Positions 1-9,698 of a stretch of 20,028 nucleotides of DNA are shown here, in pieces; the stretch's first letter is position 1, and every line of letters begins with the position of its first letter. The DNA comes from Amoebophrya sp. AT5.2 (taxonomy: Eukaryota; Sar; Dinophyceae; Syndiniales; Amoebophryaceae), in assembly GCA_005223375.1 (NCBI GenBank), contig RXOD01004604.1, positions 1-20,028 on the forward strand, given 5' to 3'. Below the pieces are notes generated by a model. That model worked only from the letters and a program-made list of their open reading frames with translations. It did no database searches and was not told the origin of the DNA. The translations under genes and the position numbers were made by a program.

Positions 1-60
1 GTCGTTCTGTAAAAGCGAAGGAACTTTACAAAAGGAATCAGAGTTCGTGGCTTATTACGG
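1..60. other. left flank outside the element
   Basis: This short stretch lies outside the left terminal inverted repeat. If the insertion model is right, it was joined to position 18724 before insertion and is the sequence just downstream of the minus-strand gene that ends at 18718. No coding signal is visible in so short a piece. Its last 8 bases are the left target-site copy. Confidence 0.6.
53..60. repeat. target-site duplication, left copy (TATTACGG)
   Basis: TATTACGG sits immediately before the left inverted repeat. The identical 8-mer sits immediately after the right inverted repeat at 18716-18723. The match stops exactly at 8 bp on both sides: 52 is t against 18715 a, and 61 is t against 18724 c. 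Duplications of 8 bp are typical of hAT, P, Merlin-like and Kyakuja-Dileera-Zisupton (KDZ)/Zisupton transposons and of some algal introner elements. Confidence 0.85.
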
Positions 61-83
61 TTATAACATTCCAGGCCCTTGGA
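61..83 (+). repeat. left terminal inverted repeat
   Basis: It reads TTATAACATTCCA, then G, then GCCCTTGGA. The reverse complement of 18693-18715 has the same bases except C at the 14th position. Weaker similarity continues inward to about position 101 (ATACTTT in both). The core TTCCAGGCCCTTGGAA is itself nearly palindromic, a plausible protein-binding feature. Confidence 0.85.
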
Positions 84-734
84 AAATCTGGGAAATACTT
101 TCTGGCACTTTGGCAGCGCTGGCACAATTGCGCGCAGCCAACCGCCACGCAAAAACACGCGCCGGGGAGGAAATGCCAGGCGCGTAAGACTTGGGGAGCC
201 AACTCGGCGCCCGCGTTGAAGCTACCCGATGACCCGGGCCAGGTTGATGACTCGACCACGCCGGGGCCGACGGCAGCCAATTCTGGGAACCCTTCGGCAG
301 CGCTTGCAAAGCAGCGCAAAGGGGTCGCGCGGACCGGGGTCAGTCGCCCGGCCAGAATCTATACCAGATGTAACGCTCGCGCCAGTGGCGCAAGCAAACT
401 ATCCTGTAAATGAGTGCAGCAACGCATTGCGGCAACAGCTAGTGCGGCCGATTTGACACAACCGAACAGGAGCGCAAACCCGCTGTGGGCTGTGTAGTCA
501 AATTTTTGAAAAAAAAACTGCGTGAACAACTCCACCCGAATATGTTGCCTCCGAGCGAAGGCGACTCAGATGTTCGTACCTTTTTTTTGTGATCAACATG
601 CAGAAGAGAAGTCGGACGCAGTCATGTATTGTATTGAGCGTCGCCACAGCTGCAGAGGTCGCGAGGGCCTCAGAGTGTGCGACTGTGTAGTAAGCGGAAG
701 ACTTGTGACAGGAGTAGCTTGCGACCTATCAAAA
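84..734. other. left subterminal region, no gene recognised
   Basis: It is GC-rich from about 110 to 400, with short repeated words such as TGGCAC just inside the inverted repeat, then more mixed, with A and T runs near 508-515 and 744-752. Short open frames exist on both strands, but none starts well or resembles a known protein. Subterminal regions of DNA transposons often hold transposase-binding sites, but no regular array is visible here. Confidence 0.4.
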
Positions 735-1098
735 TCAATTTGCAAAAAAAAAAGTAGGGTTCCACTGCGGCCACCGACGTTCATCCGAGATCATTGAAAA
801 GTGTATGTATCTGCTCAAGAAGACCGCGGCCGCGCGCGACGAGGTGCCGTGCGCGATGTGAAGTTTGATGTTCCCAAGCGCGTTTTCCAGCTTGTACTTC
901 TTCTCGCGCGCACTGTTGTGTCTCTTGCGCACGTAAATGAAGGGCCGACGCATGTGGAGCGGCCACTTGCTTCCGCAGCTGCTCATCAATGCGAAGGGAT
1001 GGAAACTGCGCGGGAGCGTGACGTGGGTCATTGGCGATCCAATTGTCGGCGAGAGGATCGCGACCGCAGACGGGAATGAGTCGATCGATGGTGGGCAT
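735..1098 (-). pseudogene. possible coding remnant or exon pair, frame-shifted
   Basis: On the minus strand an ATG at 1098 opens a frame with GC-rich third positions for about 22 codons (MPTIDRLIPVCGRDPLADNW). Coding-like third-position use then moves to another frame, beginning ATG at 1031 (MTHVTLPRSF) and running through a basic stretch (RRPFIYVRKRHNSAREKKYK) to a stop at 735. The switch could be a frameshift in a decayed gene or an unrecognised splice. No family was recognised. It has the same orientation as the three main cargo genes. Confidence 0.3.
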
Positions 1099-1763
1099 TG
1101 TGATTGTGCAAAGCTAAGTTAGCAACAAGCAGAACTACTCATACTTTCCAGCCTATGTCGATTCTACCCCCATTTCTATACGTTAACACTGAGAGGCCGA
1201 TGCGCGATGAGTTTGAGAGAATGAAGCACACAGAAGAGCGTCCCCTCGCTTTTCCATTTTATAAGTTACTTCCCCTTGGTGCGCAGCATGTCAGTTACTT
1301 TTTAGGCGCTCACTATGCGAATAGAAACGTGATAAAAATAAAAGCAAGTCTTTCGTAGCTGCAGACTCGATCAACATGATGAGCACCACTGGATTGTTCT
1401 TGGTGGAGTGGAGAGCGTATTTTTTTTTTGATCAATTGAGTGAGCGACCTTTGCGTGCTGCCTGACATGAAATGAATGCTAAGAGAATGCGTTAGTGATC
1501 CACCGCGATGCGGGGTCGGATCATAAGAAGCGCGCCCGTGTTCGCCCCCGAGTGAAAGGTTATTTTTTTGTGGCAATGCTGGGCGAGGCCTACGAACGTA
1601 CATTCTCGTCTGTCTGTTTTTCTATTTGCCACGCTGTGCCAAGCGATGAGAAGCCTGTTATACGAAGCGCACTCAAGTCGTTTTTTTCAATGGTGAAAGT
1701 CAGAACGTCGAGTGCTGGTTGAGAGATCCTCCGCCCGAGCCGCCGCGAAAGTCGCGCGCGCGC
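1099..1763. other. spacer with no gene recognised
   Basis: The stretch has runs of 7 to 11 T (near 1421, 1562 and 1681) and scattered short open frames without sustained coding-like codon use. A CG-alternating stretch (CGCGCGCGCG) near 1755-1765 marks the entry into the AATCCA-rich domain. No tRNA-like or other RNA structure was noticed. Confidence 0.4.
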
Positions 1764-2490
1764 GAATCCAAAAGCAACTGAATCCGAATACGAATCCAGA
1801 TGGAAATCAATTGCCATTCTTTTGGTGCCTCTCCAGATGGTAACCATTTGCGATAAAATTGGATTTGAATGCACTTGCCCAATCCATATTCGATGCATCC
1901 ACAATGCCACAATTGGGCATTGGCTATGTTCTCTATTTCTGATTGGAATCCAAAGCTTGGGCGCAATCCATCCACATCCAAAATTTTTTTTCCAATTGAT
2001 TCCATACTTTCGTGCCCATTTTGATTCAGATTGCCTATTGGGTGCCGAAAGTTGTAATTTGTTGCCCAATCCATTTATCCATGTCCAGGTTAGGTTTTGT
2101 GTGCGAATCCAATCCATTGATCGACATTCAAAAGAAAGCGCTTCAAGTCTGCAGACCCATGCGCATTCTGATTCAGTCTCAATAAAGATTTGTCATTTAA
2201 AGTGTGCGCTTGTTTTTCAATCCATTGATGTTGATCCATGTCAGCCTAAGTCTTGTATGTGAATCCAATCATTGACATGCAGAAAGAAGTTCAGCAGACT
2301 TGTTGCGATGGGTTTGCAACCTACCAATGAAATTTAAATTGGAAGTAGATGGGAATGCTTGTGGTTCCAATGGCAGCAACAGATGGGATTTGTCAATACA
2401 AATTTATTGTCATTAATATGTGATTGCGTCACATAAGTGAATCCATGAAATGAACTCTATATGAATGGGCATTGAATTTGAATCCATGGG
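1764..2490. repeat. AATCCA/TGGATT-rich degenerate repeat domain
   Basis: ATCCA or its complement occurs about 16 or more times in roughly 720 bp, often as AATCCA, CCAATCCA or CCATTG, near 1767, 1793, 1858, 1881, 1947, 1967, 2069, 2105, 2110, 2219, 2264, 2442 and 2479. Spacing is irregular and both orientations occur, so this is not a simple tandem array. The words make the minus-strand open frame at 1590-2117 look Trp/Ile-rich, which is an artefact. Function is unknown; dispersed binding sites or a decayed minisatellite are possible. Confidence 0.6.
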
Positions 2491-2651
2491 CAAGAATTCA
2501 CTCACTCATCCCCGAGCTGGGTCAAGTCCAATTGAGCGCTTGCTTTACGCCACCTATGGATGCAGCTAGCGAGTGGGTTTTTTTATCAATCATGTTCGGC
2601 GAAATTTCTGGTGAGCAAAAAATGAAATGCGACCCACAGAATGTTTGTTTA

Positions 2652-3810
2652 TATGAAAAAAAGACGAGCGCGTCACACTTTGCACTTCATCACAACGCGT
2701 CCACAGTGTGCGATCTTCTCGTCGCTGCTGCAGCAGGAAAACCAGACGTACTTTTATCGCGACAAATGGCAGGAATCCTGACGCAGAAACAGGCTTGAAC
2801 TACATCTTCGACACAGATCGGCAGGTCCTCACCACTCCTGAACGCAAAGCGTTTGAAAAAAGCGCGAGCGTGTCTTTGTTTTCACTACAAGCCCGCGCGA
2901 GTCTCTGCATCGCCACAGCGCAAAGTGGCTCTTGCACAAAAAAAGACACGAGCGCGTCTTCATTTTCATTACAACTGCGCTCGAGTCTCTGCGTCGGCAC
3001 AGCGCAAAGTGGTTCTTGAACAAAAGTTCACGAGCGTGCTGCTATTTTCACTGAAAGTACCGACGTACCCGTCGAGTACTTATCAATACTTCCTGGCAAG
3101 CCCGCGCCCGCGCCCGCGTCGCTCAAGCATCTGCATCGGCACCGCGAAAACTCACGAGCGTGTGGTTCTAGTCAGTGAAAGTTGATGAGCGTGGTATCAT
3201 TCTCACTGCACGTTCCACGCCCGCGCCTGCGCCGGTCAAGCATCTGCATCGGCAGAGCGAAAAGTCACGAGCGTGTGGTCATAGTCAGTGAAAGTTGACG
3301 AGCGTGTGGTCGTTCTCACTCGCAAGCCCGCGCCCGCGCCCGCGTCGCTCAAGCATCTGCATCGGCACCGCGAAAACTCACGAGCGTGTGGCTCTAGTCA
3401 GTGAAAGTTGACGAGCGTGCTATCATTCTCACTGCACGTTCCAAGCCCGCGCCTGCGCCGGTCAAGCATCTGCATCGGCAGAGCAAAAAGTCGCGAGCGT
3501 GTGGCCATAGTCAGTAAAAGTTGGCGAGCGTGTGATCATTCTCATTGCAAATTCCACCACATGCGTCGCGACGTCGTGGCAGTGAATCTGCCCTGCACGA
3601 AAGTTGACGAGCGGCTGGCTATTTTCATTAAAAGTTCCAGCATACATGTCGCGACGCAGACCTGTATTGCTGTTGAAGCCCACGCCGAAATCGCAAAGAC
3701 GTTCACGCTTCTGCATTGGCGCAAACAAAACTGCAAATGATTCTCTCTTGCGCAAAAGTTCACGAGCGTGTGGCTATTGTCATTCAAAGTTTGAGTATGC
3801 GCGTCGATAT
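2652..3810 (+). repeat. satellite-like block, left copy
   Basis: The block starts near an A-run followed by GACGAGCGCG. It is collinear with 15555-16756 in the same orientation, sharing CACAACGCG, TGTGCGATCTTCTCGTCGC, AAACCAGACGTACTT, GATCGGCAGG and CACCACTCCTG in order. Its internal organisation is repetitive, built on ACGAGCGTG followed by GTGG, TCAGTGAAAGTT and similar words about 37 bp apart. The left copy has an extra tandem duplication of about 75-100 bp near 2865-3020 and lacks an insertion of about 90 bp found in the right copy. Open frames inside it are short and look repeat-derived, not coding. Confidence 0.75.
3095..3560 (+). repeat. 113-bp tandem repeat with alternating unit types
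   Basis: TCAAGCATCTGCATCGGC recurs at 3123, 3236, 3349 and 3462, exactly 113 bp apart each time. Units 1 and 3 resemble each other (CACCGCGAAAACTCACGAGCG), as do units 2 and 4 (CAGAGC followed by AAAAGTC), giving a 226-bp higher-order period as in satellite arrays that grew by dimer amplification. Each unit holds two CGAGCGTG half-units and a CCCGCGCC-rich linker. Confidence 0.85.
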
Positions 3811-5120
3811 ACTTGGCACTACTTCTATGCCGAACTCCTGAAGAATATGTTTGTGATTATGCAAGAGTCGCCGAGTGCGTCGTGCTTTTACAGAAGCAAC
3901 AAGAAATGTTGGGCCACAATTCTCGCTCATGCTGTCGCGCTGTTTTCGCAGCTCTCTATCTGGCGTACGCCGCTGCTACGCTCGTGTGCGCGGTCGGTCC
4001 AGCTTCGCGAACTTTCACTCGCAACACGTCAAGAACGCAAAATCTTTAAAAAGAAGACGAGCGCGTCTTCGTTGTCACTACAGTCTTCCGTTTTGCCCCA
4101 CCTCTGAATTGCGTGAGACTGGTATCTTTCATGAAAGTGAAACAAGTTTTTACTTGAGTTCGCGCGTATACTTCGCAATGGAGGCGCGCCTACCAGTATA
4201 TGCGACTCGCGGCGTGTGGCTTCCACGTCAACTAGTATCCGTACGAGAATCTCGTTTGATTTTTAGTTGGTCCTGGAAAGAAGACGAGCGATCCATAGAA
4301 GTCTGTGTTTTTCCTGACTTGAAAATCAATTTTTACTTTCACTCTTATCTATAATTTAAATTCCAAATTCTAATAGAACTGCAGTATGTGGTGCTGATCG
4401 TGCCTACTGTCAAGAACAAAAGTCGAACTATAGAAATTCGAAGTACCTATATGGTGGCGCAATTGCGTCGTCGCTTCTATTCAAAAGATTGAAGTTGCGC
4501 ACTCTTATTGTGGTCTCTCATTGATGTTACACCATAGCAGTAGCGTTCATGTGTCGATCGGAAGGGCGCTCGCGGCGTGTCCTTCCATTGAGATGAAATT
4601 GATAAGTGGCGTAAACGTCAATGAATATACCAACTCCGTCGACCGAACAAGCGACTGTGTGCACCTAGTTGTGTGGCCACTCGCAGTCGCACTCTCTTCA
4701 ATAATCACAACCTGAACTTCGATTTACAGACCAACTCCTGAAAGAAACCGCCGCGCAAGCCGATAACTATGAGGCGAAATATATTAGTATCGCAGTAAAA
4801 TTTTCTACCGTTTCTATGGCTTTTCCGAATCAGAAGCGACGGCTGCTGCTCTGTTTTACCTGGCAGCACAAGTAGATGCGATCCTGATGTGTATCTGCCT
4901 CCACACAAGAAGAAATGTGTATAGCTACACTAGAAGACCGATCTGCGTTGTCGAAACCTGCCCACCGAGCTATCGCATCGGCGGTGCGCAAATCGCTTTC
5001 TTGTAAACAGTGCGTCGAGGTCTACATCTGGAAGTTACTTTTCGCACGCGGCGCCTAGTAGCGGCCGCGCCTGATCTTCTTCACCGCGCCGAGGGACGTG
5101 CCCGTCGTGTCGCGGGCCAT
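3811..5120. other. spacer with decayed repeat units, no gene recognised
   Basis: An isolated ACGAGCGCGTCTTCGTTGTC piece near 4057 shows that the satellite family extends, decayed, to about 4100. From about 4110 to 5100 there is no sustained coding-like frame, and no repeat or RNA gene was recognised. The last 100 bases before 5121 would be the 3' flank of the nine-exon minus-strand gene. Confidence 0.4.
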
Positions 5121-8100
5121 TTATCCGGTGCTAAACTTCTTGAAGTCGTCCTCCAGCTGCACGAAGTAGGCGGCGTTCATGAATCGCAGGTGGGAAATCT
5201 CGCTGTGGGCAAGGAGTTTCTTGCGTTTCTCCAGCACCTCGAGCGTCAGCACCGCCACCTTGCCTAGCACCAGGTCGTGGAGCTTGACTTTCTCGTCCTT
5301 GCAAATAATGTCAAAACCGTTCGCGTAAACCACGCCCTGTCGAGCAATGAGTTAAAGTATTTGTTGGTGAATGTAACAGCCAACGCCCCAGCGGGCGGGC
5401 GCGATGCGTGCCTCCATCACAACACTACAACTGCGCGGAAAGCGCGAAAGAGAATAAAAGACCATGTGCCCGGCCATCGACTCGACGAAGGCCACGTTCT
5501 CGGGGCCGTTCATTTCGCACCAGGTCTGCATCTGTTTCAGGGCATAGGAGGCGTCCTTGTCCCCGTCGATCTGGTTGCCAGACTTCTTCTCGTTGATGTG
5601 GAGCTTGAGCATCCGGATGAAGCCCAGCAGCCCCTGCGCCAGCTGCTTCACGATCTTGAGCTTCCAAAACTCGTCGGTTTCCGCGTTTTTCGGCATGTAC
5701 GCCAACACTTGGTCCGGCTGAGTTTAAATTTGATGGCGGTTGCAAGCAGCATGCGATTGGAAACGAAAACTTTAACTCAGACATGTTTTGTCAGGCTTGT
5801 ACTTTTCATTGAAATGCATCACTCATCACGCCATGGCTTTTTAACGCGAGCGGTACGTCGCCACAGCTAATCACTTTTTTCCACGAAAGCCAGTCGTTTA
5901 TTTGTGGTGTGCGAGTTGATGTCATCCTCTCGGCCGCGCGTAGATTTTCGTAACCGCCAAACGAATAAGTACCTTCGTCTGGGCCGCGTACTCCAACCAC
6001 GGCAGGAAAGCTTCGAGTTTTTCGAGCTGCTTTTCCTTGTCCTCTTTGGTTTCCGCGTCTTTGATCTTCGTCGCGCGTTCGTTCAGGCGGCGCACGACAG
6101 TCTCGATGCGTAGCTCCACGTCGCGGAGTTTCTCCGTGAAAATCAGATTGGCCTCGAGGCTGAGTCCCAGCTTCGCGGACCCTTGCAGAAACACGAGCTG
6201 GACGGCGTACATACCTGAGCCACGGACTTGTTTGAAAACAATGGAAGCCCTCCGTCTCCACCACGAAAGCATACTGACAGGCTTCCTGATCTTATGTCGT
6301 CTCGTGATTTTCACTGACCATGCTACGGGCGGAGGGACTACTAACCCAGAACCAATACACTTGAATGGTACCGAGGTCAAAAAACGACTCGAAAGTGTTG
6401 TCGCCCGGGTACTTGTACGACTGCAGATCCTTGGCGATGGGCACGAGCTCGTTGGAGATTTGCTGGAAACCAATCTTGTGCGCGTACTCCAACTCGTTGC
6501 CGCTCAAGAGCAGGCCAAGGGTTCCGCGCTGACACTGTAAAAAAAGAGAAAGATGCGTCGATTTAATAACTGACTCATCCAATGCTGTCAGTGCTGCGTC
6601 TATTGCTCGATTGCGAATCTCTCGTGTTGTTGTGCCCATCGCAAACGTAACTGTAAATAGGAGACCCCAGGCACAATCGATTGATGGAGGTAAAAAGAAT
6701 ACGTATCCGATCATGCCGACGTTGTAGGCGCGCAGGTACTGCAACACGTATACGTCGACGACCAGGGTGCCACTCGCTTGCACCAGCATGATCGGATCCG
6801 TCTCGTCGGATCCCTCCGGGACGCTCATGACGGAGTCCTTGCTGTTGCCGGGTCGGATTCCACCCCCCGGCTGCACGATGGGCGAGTACCCCAAAGGCGC
6901 GGGCTGAGGCGTGTCGGCCGCCTGCTCTTTGAACGGGGACGGCGTCGGCATGTTGTTCTCGTCCCTGGGGATTGTATCCGCGTGGACCGCGCATTTCATG
7001 ACCATCCGGTCTTTGGTCATCGTCTCCTTCGCTCGTGTCGACGCAGCCTTCATCGCTGCGAAAAAAAATTGAGTAGTGAGTGAGAATTTCAAATACAATC
7101 GTCGAGCCGTAAAATTGGAGCCACATATCAAAGAAAGCCTGAACCTCGAGTCGGCAACTCGCCTGCGCCTAACCACGGCGGGCTCTCTCGTATGAACTTG
7201 CGGCCAGCGTAGAGTTGGACTCAAACTACACGCACACGAAAACAAAAGTACCAGGCTCCAGGGCCTTCATCATCCGGCACTTCGATTCCAGGAGACCTTC
7301 CGCACCGTCCTCGTAGTCCTTGATGATAGCCTCCAGGTCGCCGTACGAGTTGACGGGGGTCTTCTTGTGCATGGTGAGAAAATTGATCAACCAGTCGTAC
7401 ATCGACAGAGCGTCCCGGAGCTCGCCCGGGTTGTCTTCGTCCTCGTCGTCCATGAAAGAGAACGGGCGAAGGTAGGCCTCGTTGGCCGCAACCCTGTTGT
7501 GAAGATATTGAGTTTACTTGGGGCTCGACGACGTATTATCTGTTCTGCCACGAATCGAATGCCAAGGCATTGGCGAGCGAGAAGGTCGTCAACAGCCTGC
7601 GAACCGAATCAAAATTTCTATCTGCAAAAAGGCTAACGCTGACTCCCAGTGAAAAACCCTAGAGCACGTACCAGTCATTGACGAGCTCGGGGGTGGTGAT
7701 CTGGTCGTTCGCGAAGCGTTGGCCGATGACTTTGGCGGCATACTTGGCGTGCAGCTCCCTCGTCACGGCTTGGGTGAGTCCGCAGTATGTGCCGCAGCTC
7801 TGGACGCTTTGGTACTGGCCGACGTATTGGAACGCGCTCTCGATGCGCTGCGAGACCAAAGTCGTGTCGGTGAGTTTGGCCGGCAAATCCAGCGCCTTCT
7901 CGACCGTTGTGCTGCAGTGGAAGTGAGATGCAGCTTCAACCAAAAAGACCTGAAAACTCAAAGGAAAATGATGTGACAGCCCGAAAACTAAGACAAAATG
8001 AGCACTGCTTGTGTAGGACGGAACAACGCCGAATACTCAATGTCCACTTGCTGGGACGACGTCAAAGTTTTGCTGCACGCCTTTTGGAGGATCGCATCGT

Positions 8101-8665
8101 AATGCGTCAGTTTATTGATGGCAGCGGTGTCCGGATCTGTTGTGCCGTCAGTTGTATCATGTTGTAAGTAAAAACGCGACAACTCACTTAGTAGAGCACG
8201 CTTCCGCACTGCGTTATCTATGAAAAGGAAGCCGGAGAGTAAGAGTCGCTATGTCAAAATACAGCACTCGCTGCTGTTTTGCGTCGCTCTTCCTCTCAGC
8301 AAAAATGCGGCTCTCGTGCATTACGTCCTACAACGTTACTCAACACCCAAACACGAACGCGCTGCTCCTGCACGTACCTACGTCAAAGTAAAAACGAGTT
8401 TCATACCGGAACTCAGCTTTTCGTTGACAATGTCCATCACGTGGTCCAGCTTCAGCGCCTCGGCCGCCGGAAGATCTTGGCTCACCAATCCCCGCAACTT
8501 CGTGCGGGTGTCCGGGCTGAAGTGGGAGTACTTCGGCATTTTGACTTTCTTTTCCAAGTCTTCGAAGTAGCTGTCGTCGGCTTCATCGGCCTTGGCCTGG
8601 GCCTTAGCCTCTTTCGCGTTCCTCTTCGGCGACCCCTTTCGGGCGAAGTCCGACTGGCCGATCAT
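5121..8665 (-). CDS. nine-exon gene, protein of unknown function (about 690-713 aa)
   Basis: Exons in transcription order are 8665-8407, 8208-8037 (or 8136-8037), 7911-7672, 7493-7252, 7055-6703, 6534-6372, 6214-5973, 5717-5463 and 5336-5121, ending in TAA. Every junction keeps phase. Donors are mostly GTA[C/T] (GTATGA, GTATTC, GTACGT, GTACTT, GTATTC, GTACCA, GTACTT, GTCTTT). Acceptors end CAG, several after pyrimidine runs. Introns are about 125-255 nt. The ATG at 8665 opens MIGQSDFARKG. Exon 2 start and exon 3 start each have two in-phase choices. The 713-residue model has a Lys/Ala-rich charged N-terminus, a Cys-containing segment (QSCGTYCGLTQAV), an acidic stretch (DDEDEDNPGE), a Pro/Gly-rich linker near 340-376, and a charged probable coiled coil near 500-548 (EKLRDVELRIETVVRRLNER). 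It looks mostly helical and soluble, with no signal peptide or clear membrane segment. No family was recognised. Exon structure is well supported; function is unknown. Confidence 0.8.
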
Positions 8666-9380
8666 CTTTGGTTGGGATTCAAGTTCAAAATTCTACACGA
8701 AAAAGTAAATATTTGCAGCTGTAACGAAATGGTTTAGTCGCGCCAAACGACAGCGACCACGTCCAAAAGCCTGCTGCTGTTGGTTTTTTTCAGCTCCGCA
8801 AGTGCTCGTTAGTCATTGATTCTAATCGCGGCTGCGCGATGGATACAAAGGAACAAACACGCAAGATCTTCGGAGAGTACGCAGAACGCGAGCATCGCCA
8901 CAAAAAACGCAGTGCTTTTCTCTACAAAAAAAGTTTGACACGCGTCGCGATCCGCTGATAGATCGATGCGCAGAAAAAAGTCCACGTGACGTTTGCCAGG
9001 AGGTCCACACAAGAGACAAACACTTTCTTGAACAAAAATGTAGACGCTTTGCCGCTATGGATCCAATAGAGGTGCTGTCGATGCGCGAACATTTCCAAAA
9101 GCGGATGCCACGGTCTCGACGACCTTGGCGTCGCAATTGCAGCGCCGGAGGAGTGACGCTGCCGTGTCTCTTACAAGCCCAAACTCGGTATTCTGCGCAG
9201 CTTAAGTTCGCTGTCTTACTTTATATCTTTATGAGTATACTCATTACTCTTACTGTCCGCGGCGTGGCGGCTGCAGAAGCAACGGCCCGGCGCGTACTCT
9301 GATGCCGCGTTTTTCTTGAGTCGGTACACACAGGCCAACTGCAAGTAGATCTCGCACTCTTGAGGTGGTCGTCTTGCTAT
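8666..9380. other. upstream region of the nine-exon gene, no other gene recognised
   Basis: This is the presumed promoter and 5' leader of the minus-strand gene starting at 8665. No TATA-like or other convincing core promoter element was picked out. Short open frames on either strand (for example minus 8822-9136) lack consistent codon use and resemble nothing known. A further 3' exon of the gene ending at 9694 could lie here if its terminal GTAAGT is a real donor. Confidence 0.4.
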
Positions 9381-9549
9381 CAAATATTTTCGAAAAAGCT
9401 TGCTGATATTTTAGTAGATATTTTACAACGGACGACCTTGATATTTTACACCACCTTACTGGGATTAGCTAAAATATTTGGCTTCGATTTACTAAAATAT
9501 TTGATGTCCATCTGCGAAAATATTTGACCTGTTGTTTCTAAAATATTGA
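9381..9549. repeat. eight-site AT-rich iteron array, four against four
   Basis: The core ATATTTT occurs on the plus strand at 9384, 9406, 9418 and 9441 (spacings 22, 12 and 23). Its complement AAAATAT occurs at 9471, 9494, 9517 and 9540, exactly 23 bp apart each time. The right half reads CTAAAATATTTG or CGAAAATATTTG at nearly every site. The whole is a loose palindrome centred near 9460, between the 3' end of one cargo gene and the 5' flank of the next. Multiple binding sites for one protein, a replication-type element or a buried small element are all possible. Confidence 0.85.
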
Positions 9550-9693
9550 AGTCCGGTGGCCACCGCGTGTGGAGTCCTCCGGCTGCTTTAAAGTCATCGC
9601 GTGCCGGCCTTTGAAAGGGCTATACTTTGCTTTTCACCTACTTACTTGAATCGCGATCATGTGGTTCCCACCACCCAGAAAAGGACGAGGGAC
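9550..9693. other. 3' flank of the 884-aa gene
   Basis: On the minus strand this follows the stop codon at 9696-9694, within which a GTAAGT motif begins. No recognisable poly(A) signal AATAAA was seen. A second AAGTAAGTAGG occurs near 9640-9650. Confidence 0.3.
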
Positions 9694-9698
9694 TTACT
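9691..9698 (-). other. possible 5' splice site overlapping a stop codon
   Basis: The minus strand reads AAAAAGTAAGTCC at the end of the 884-aa frame, so the TAA stop lies inside a perfect GTAAGT donor. If used, translation would leave the frame at NAKK and continue in a downstream exon. No convincing exon was found before 8665, so the stop is kept as the end of the gene. Confidence 0.35.

Noticed and set aside
1590..2117. A 175-aa minus-strand Trp/Ile-rich protein
   Set aside because: Its composition comes from the repeated AATCCA words (TGGATT read in frame). It lacks coding-like codon use and overlaps a repeat domain on both strands.
2652..3810. A CRISPR-like array
   Set aside because: Units are 113 bp, degenerate and contiguous with no unique spacers of constant size, and the context is eukaryotic with spliceosomal introns.
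8822..9302. Short frames on both strands upstream of the nine-exon gene
   Set aside because: No consistent third-position bias, no recognisable product, and no splice signals tying them to a neighbour.
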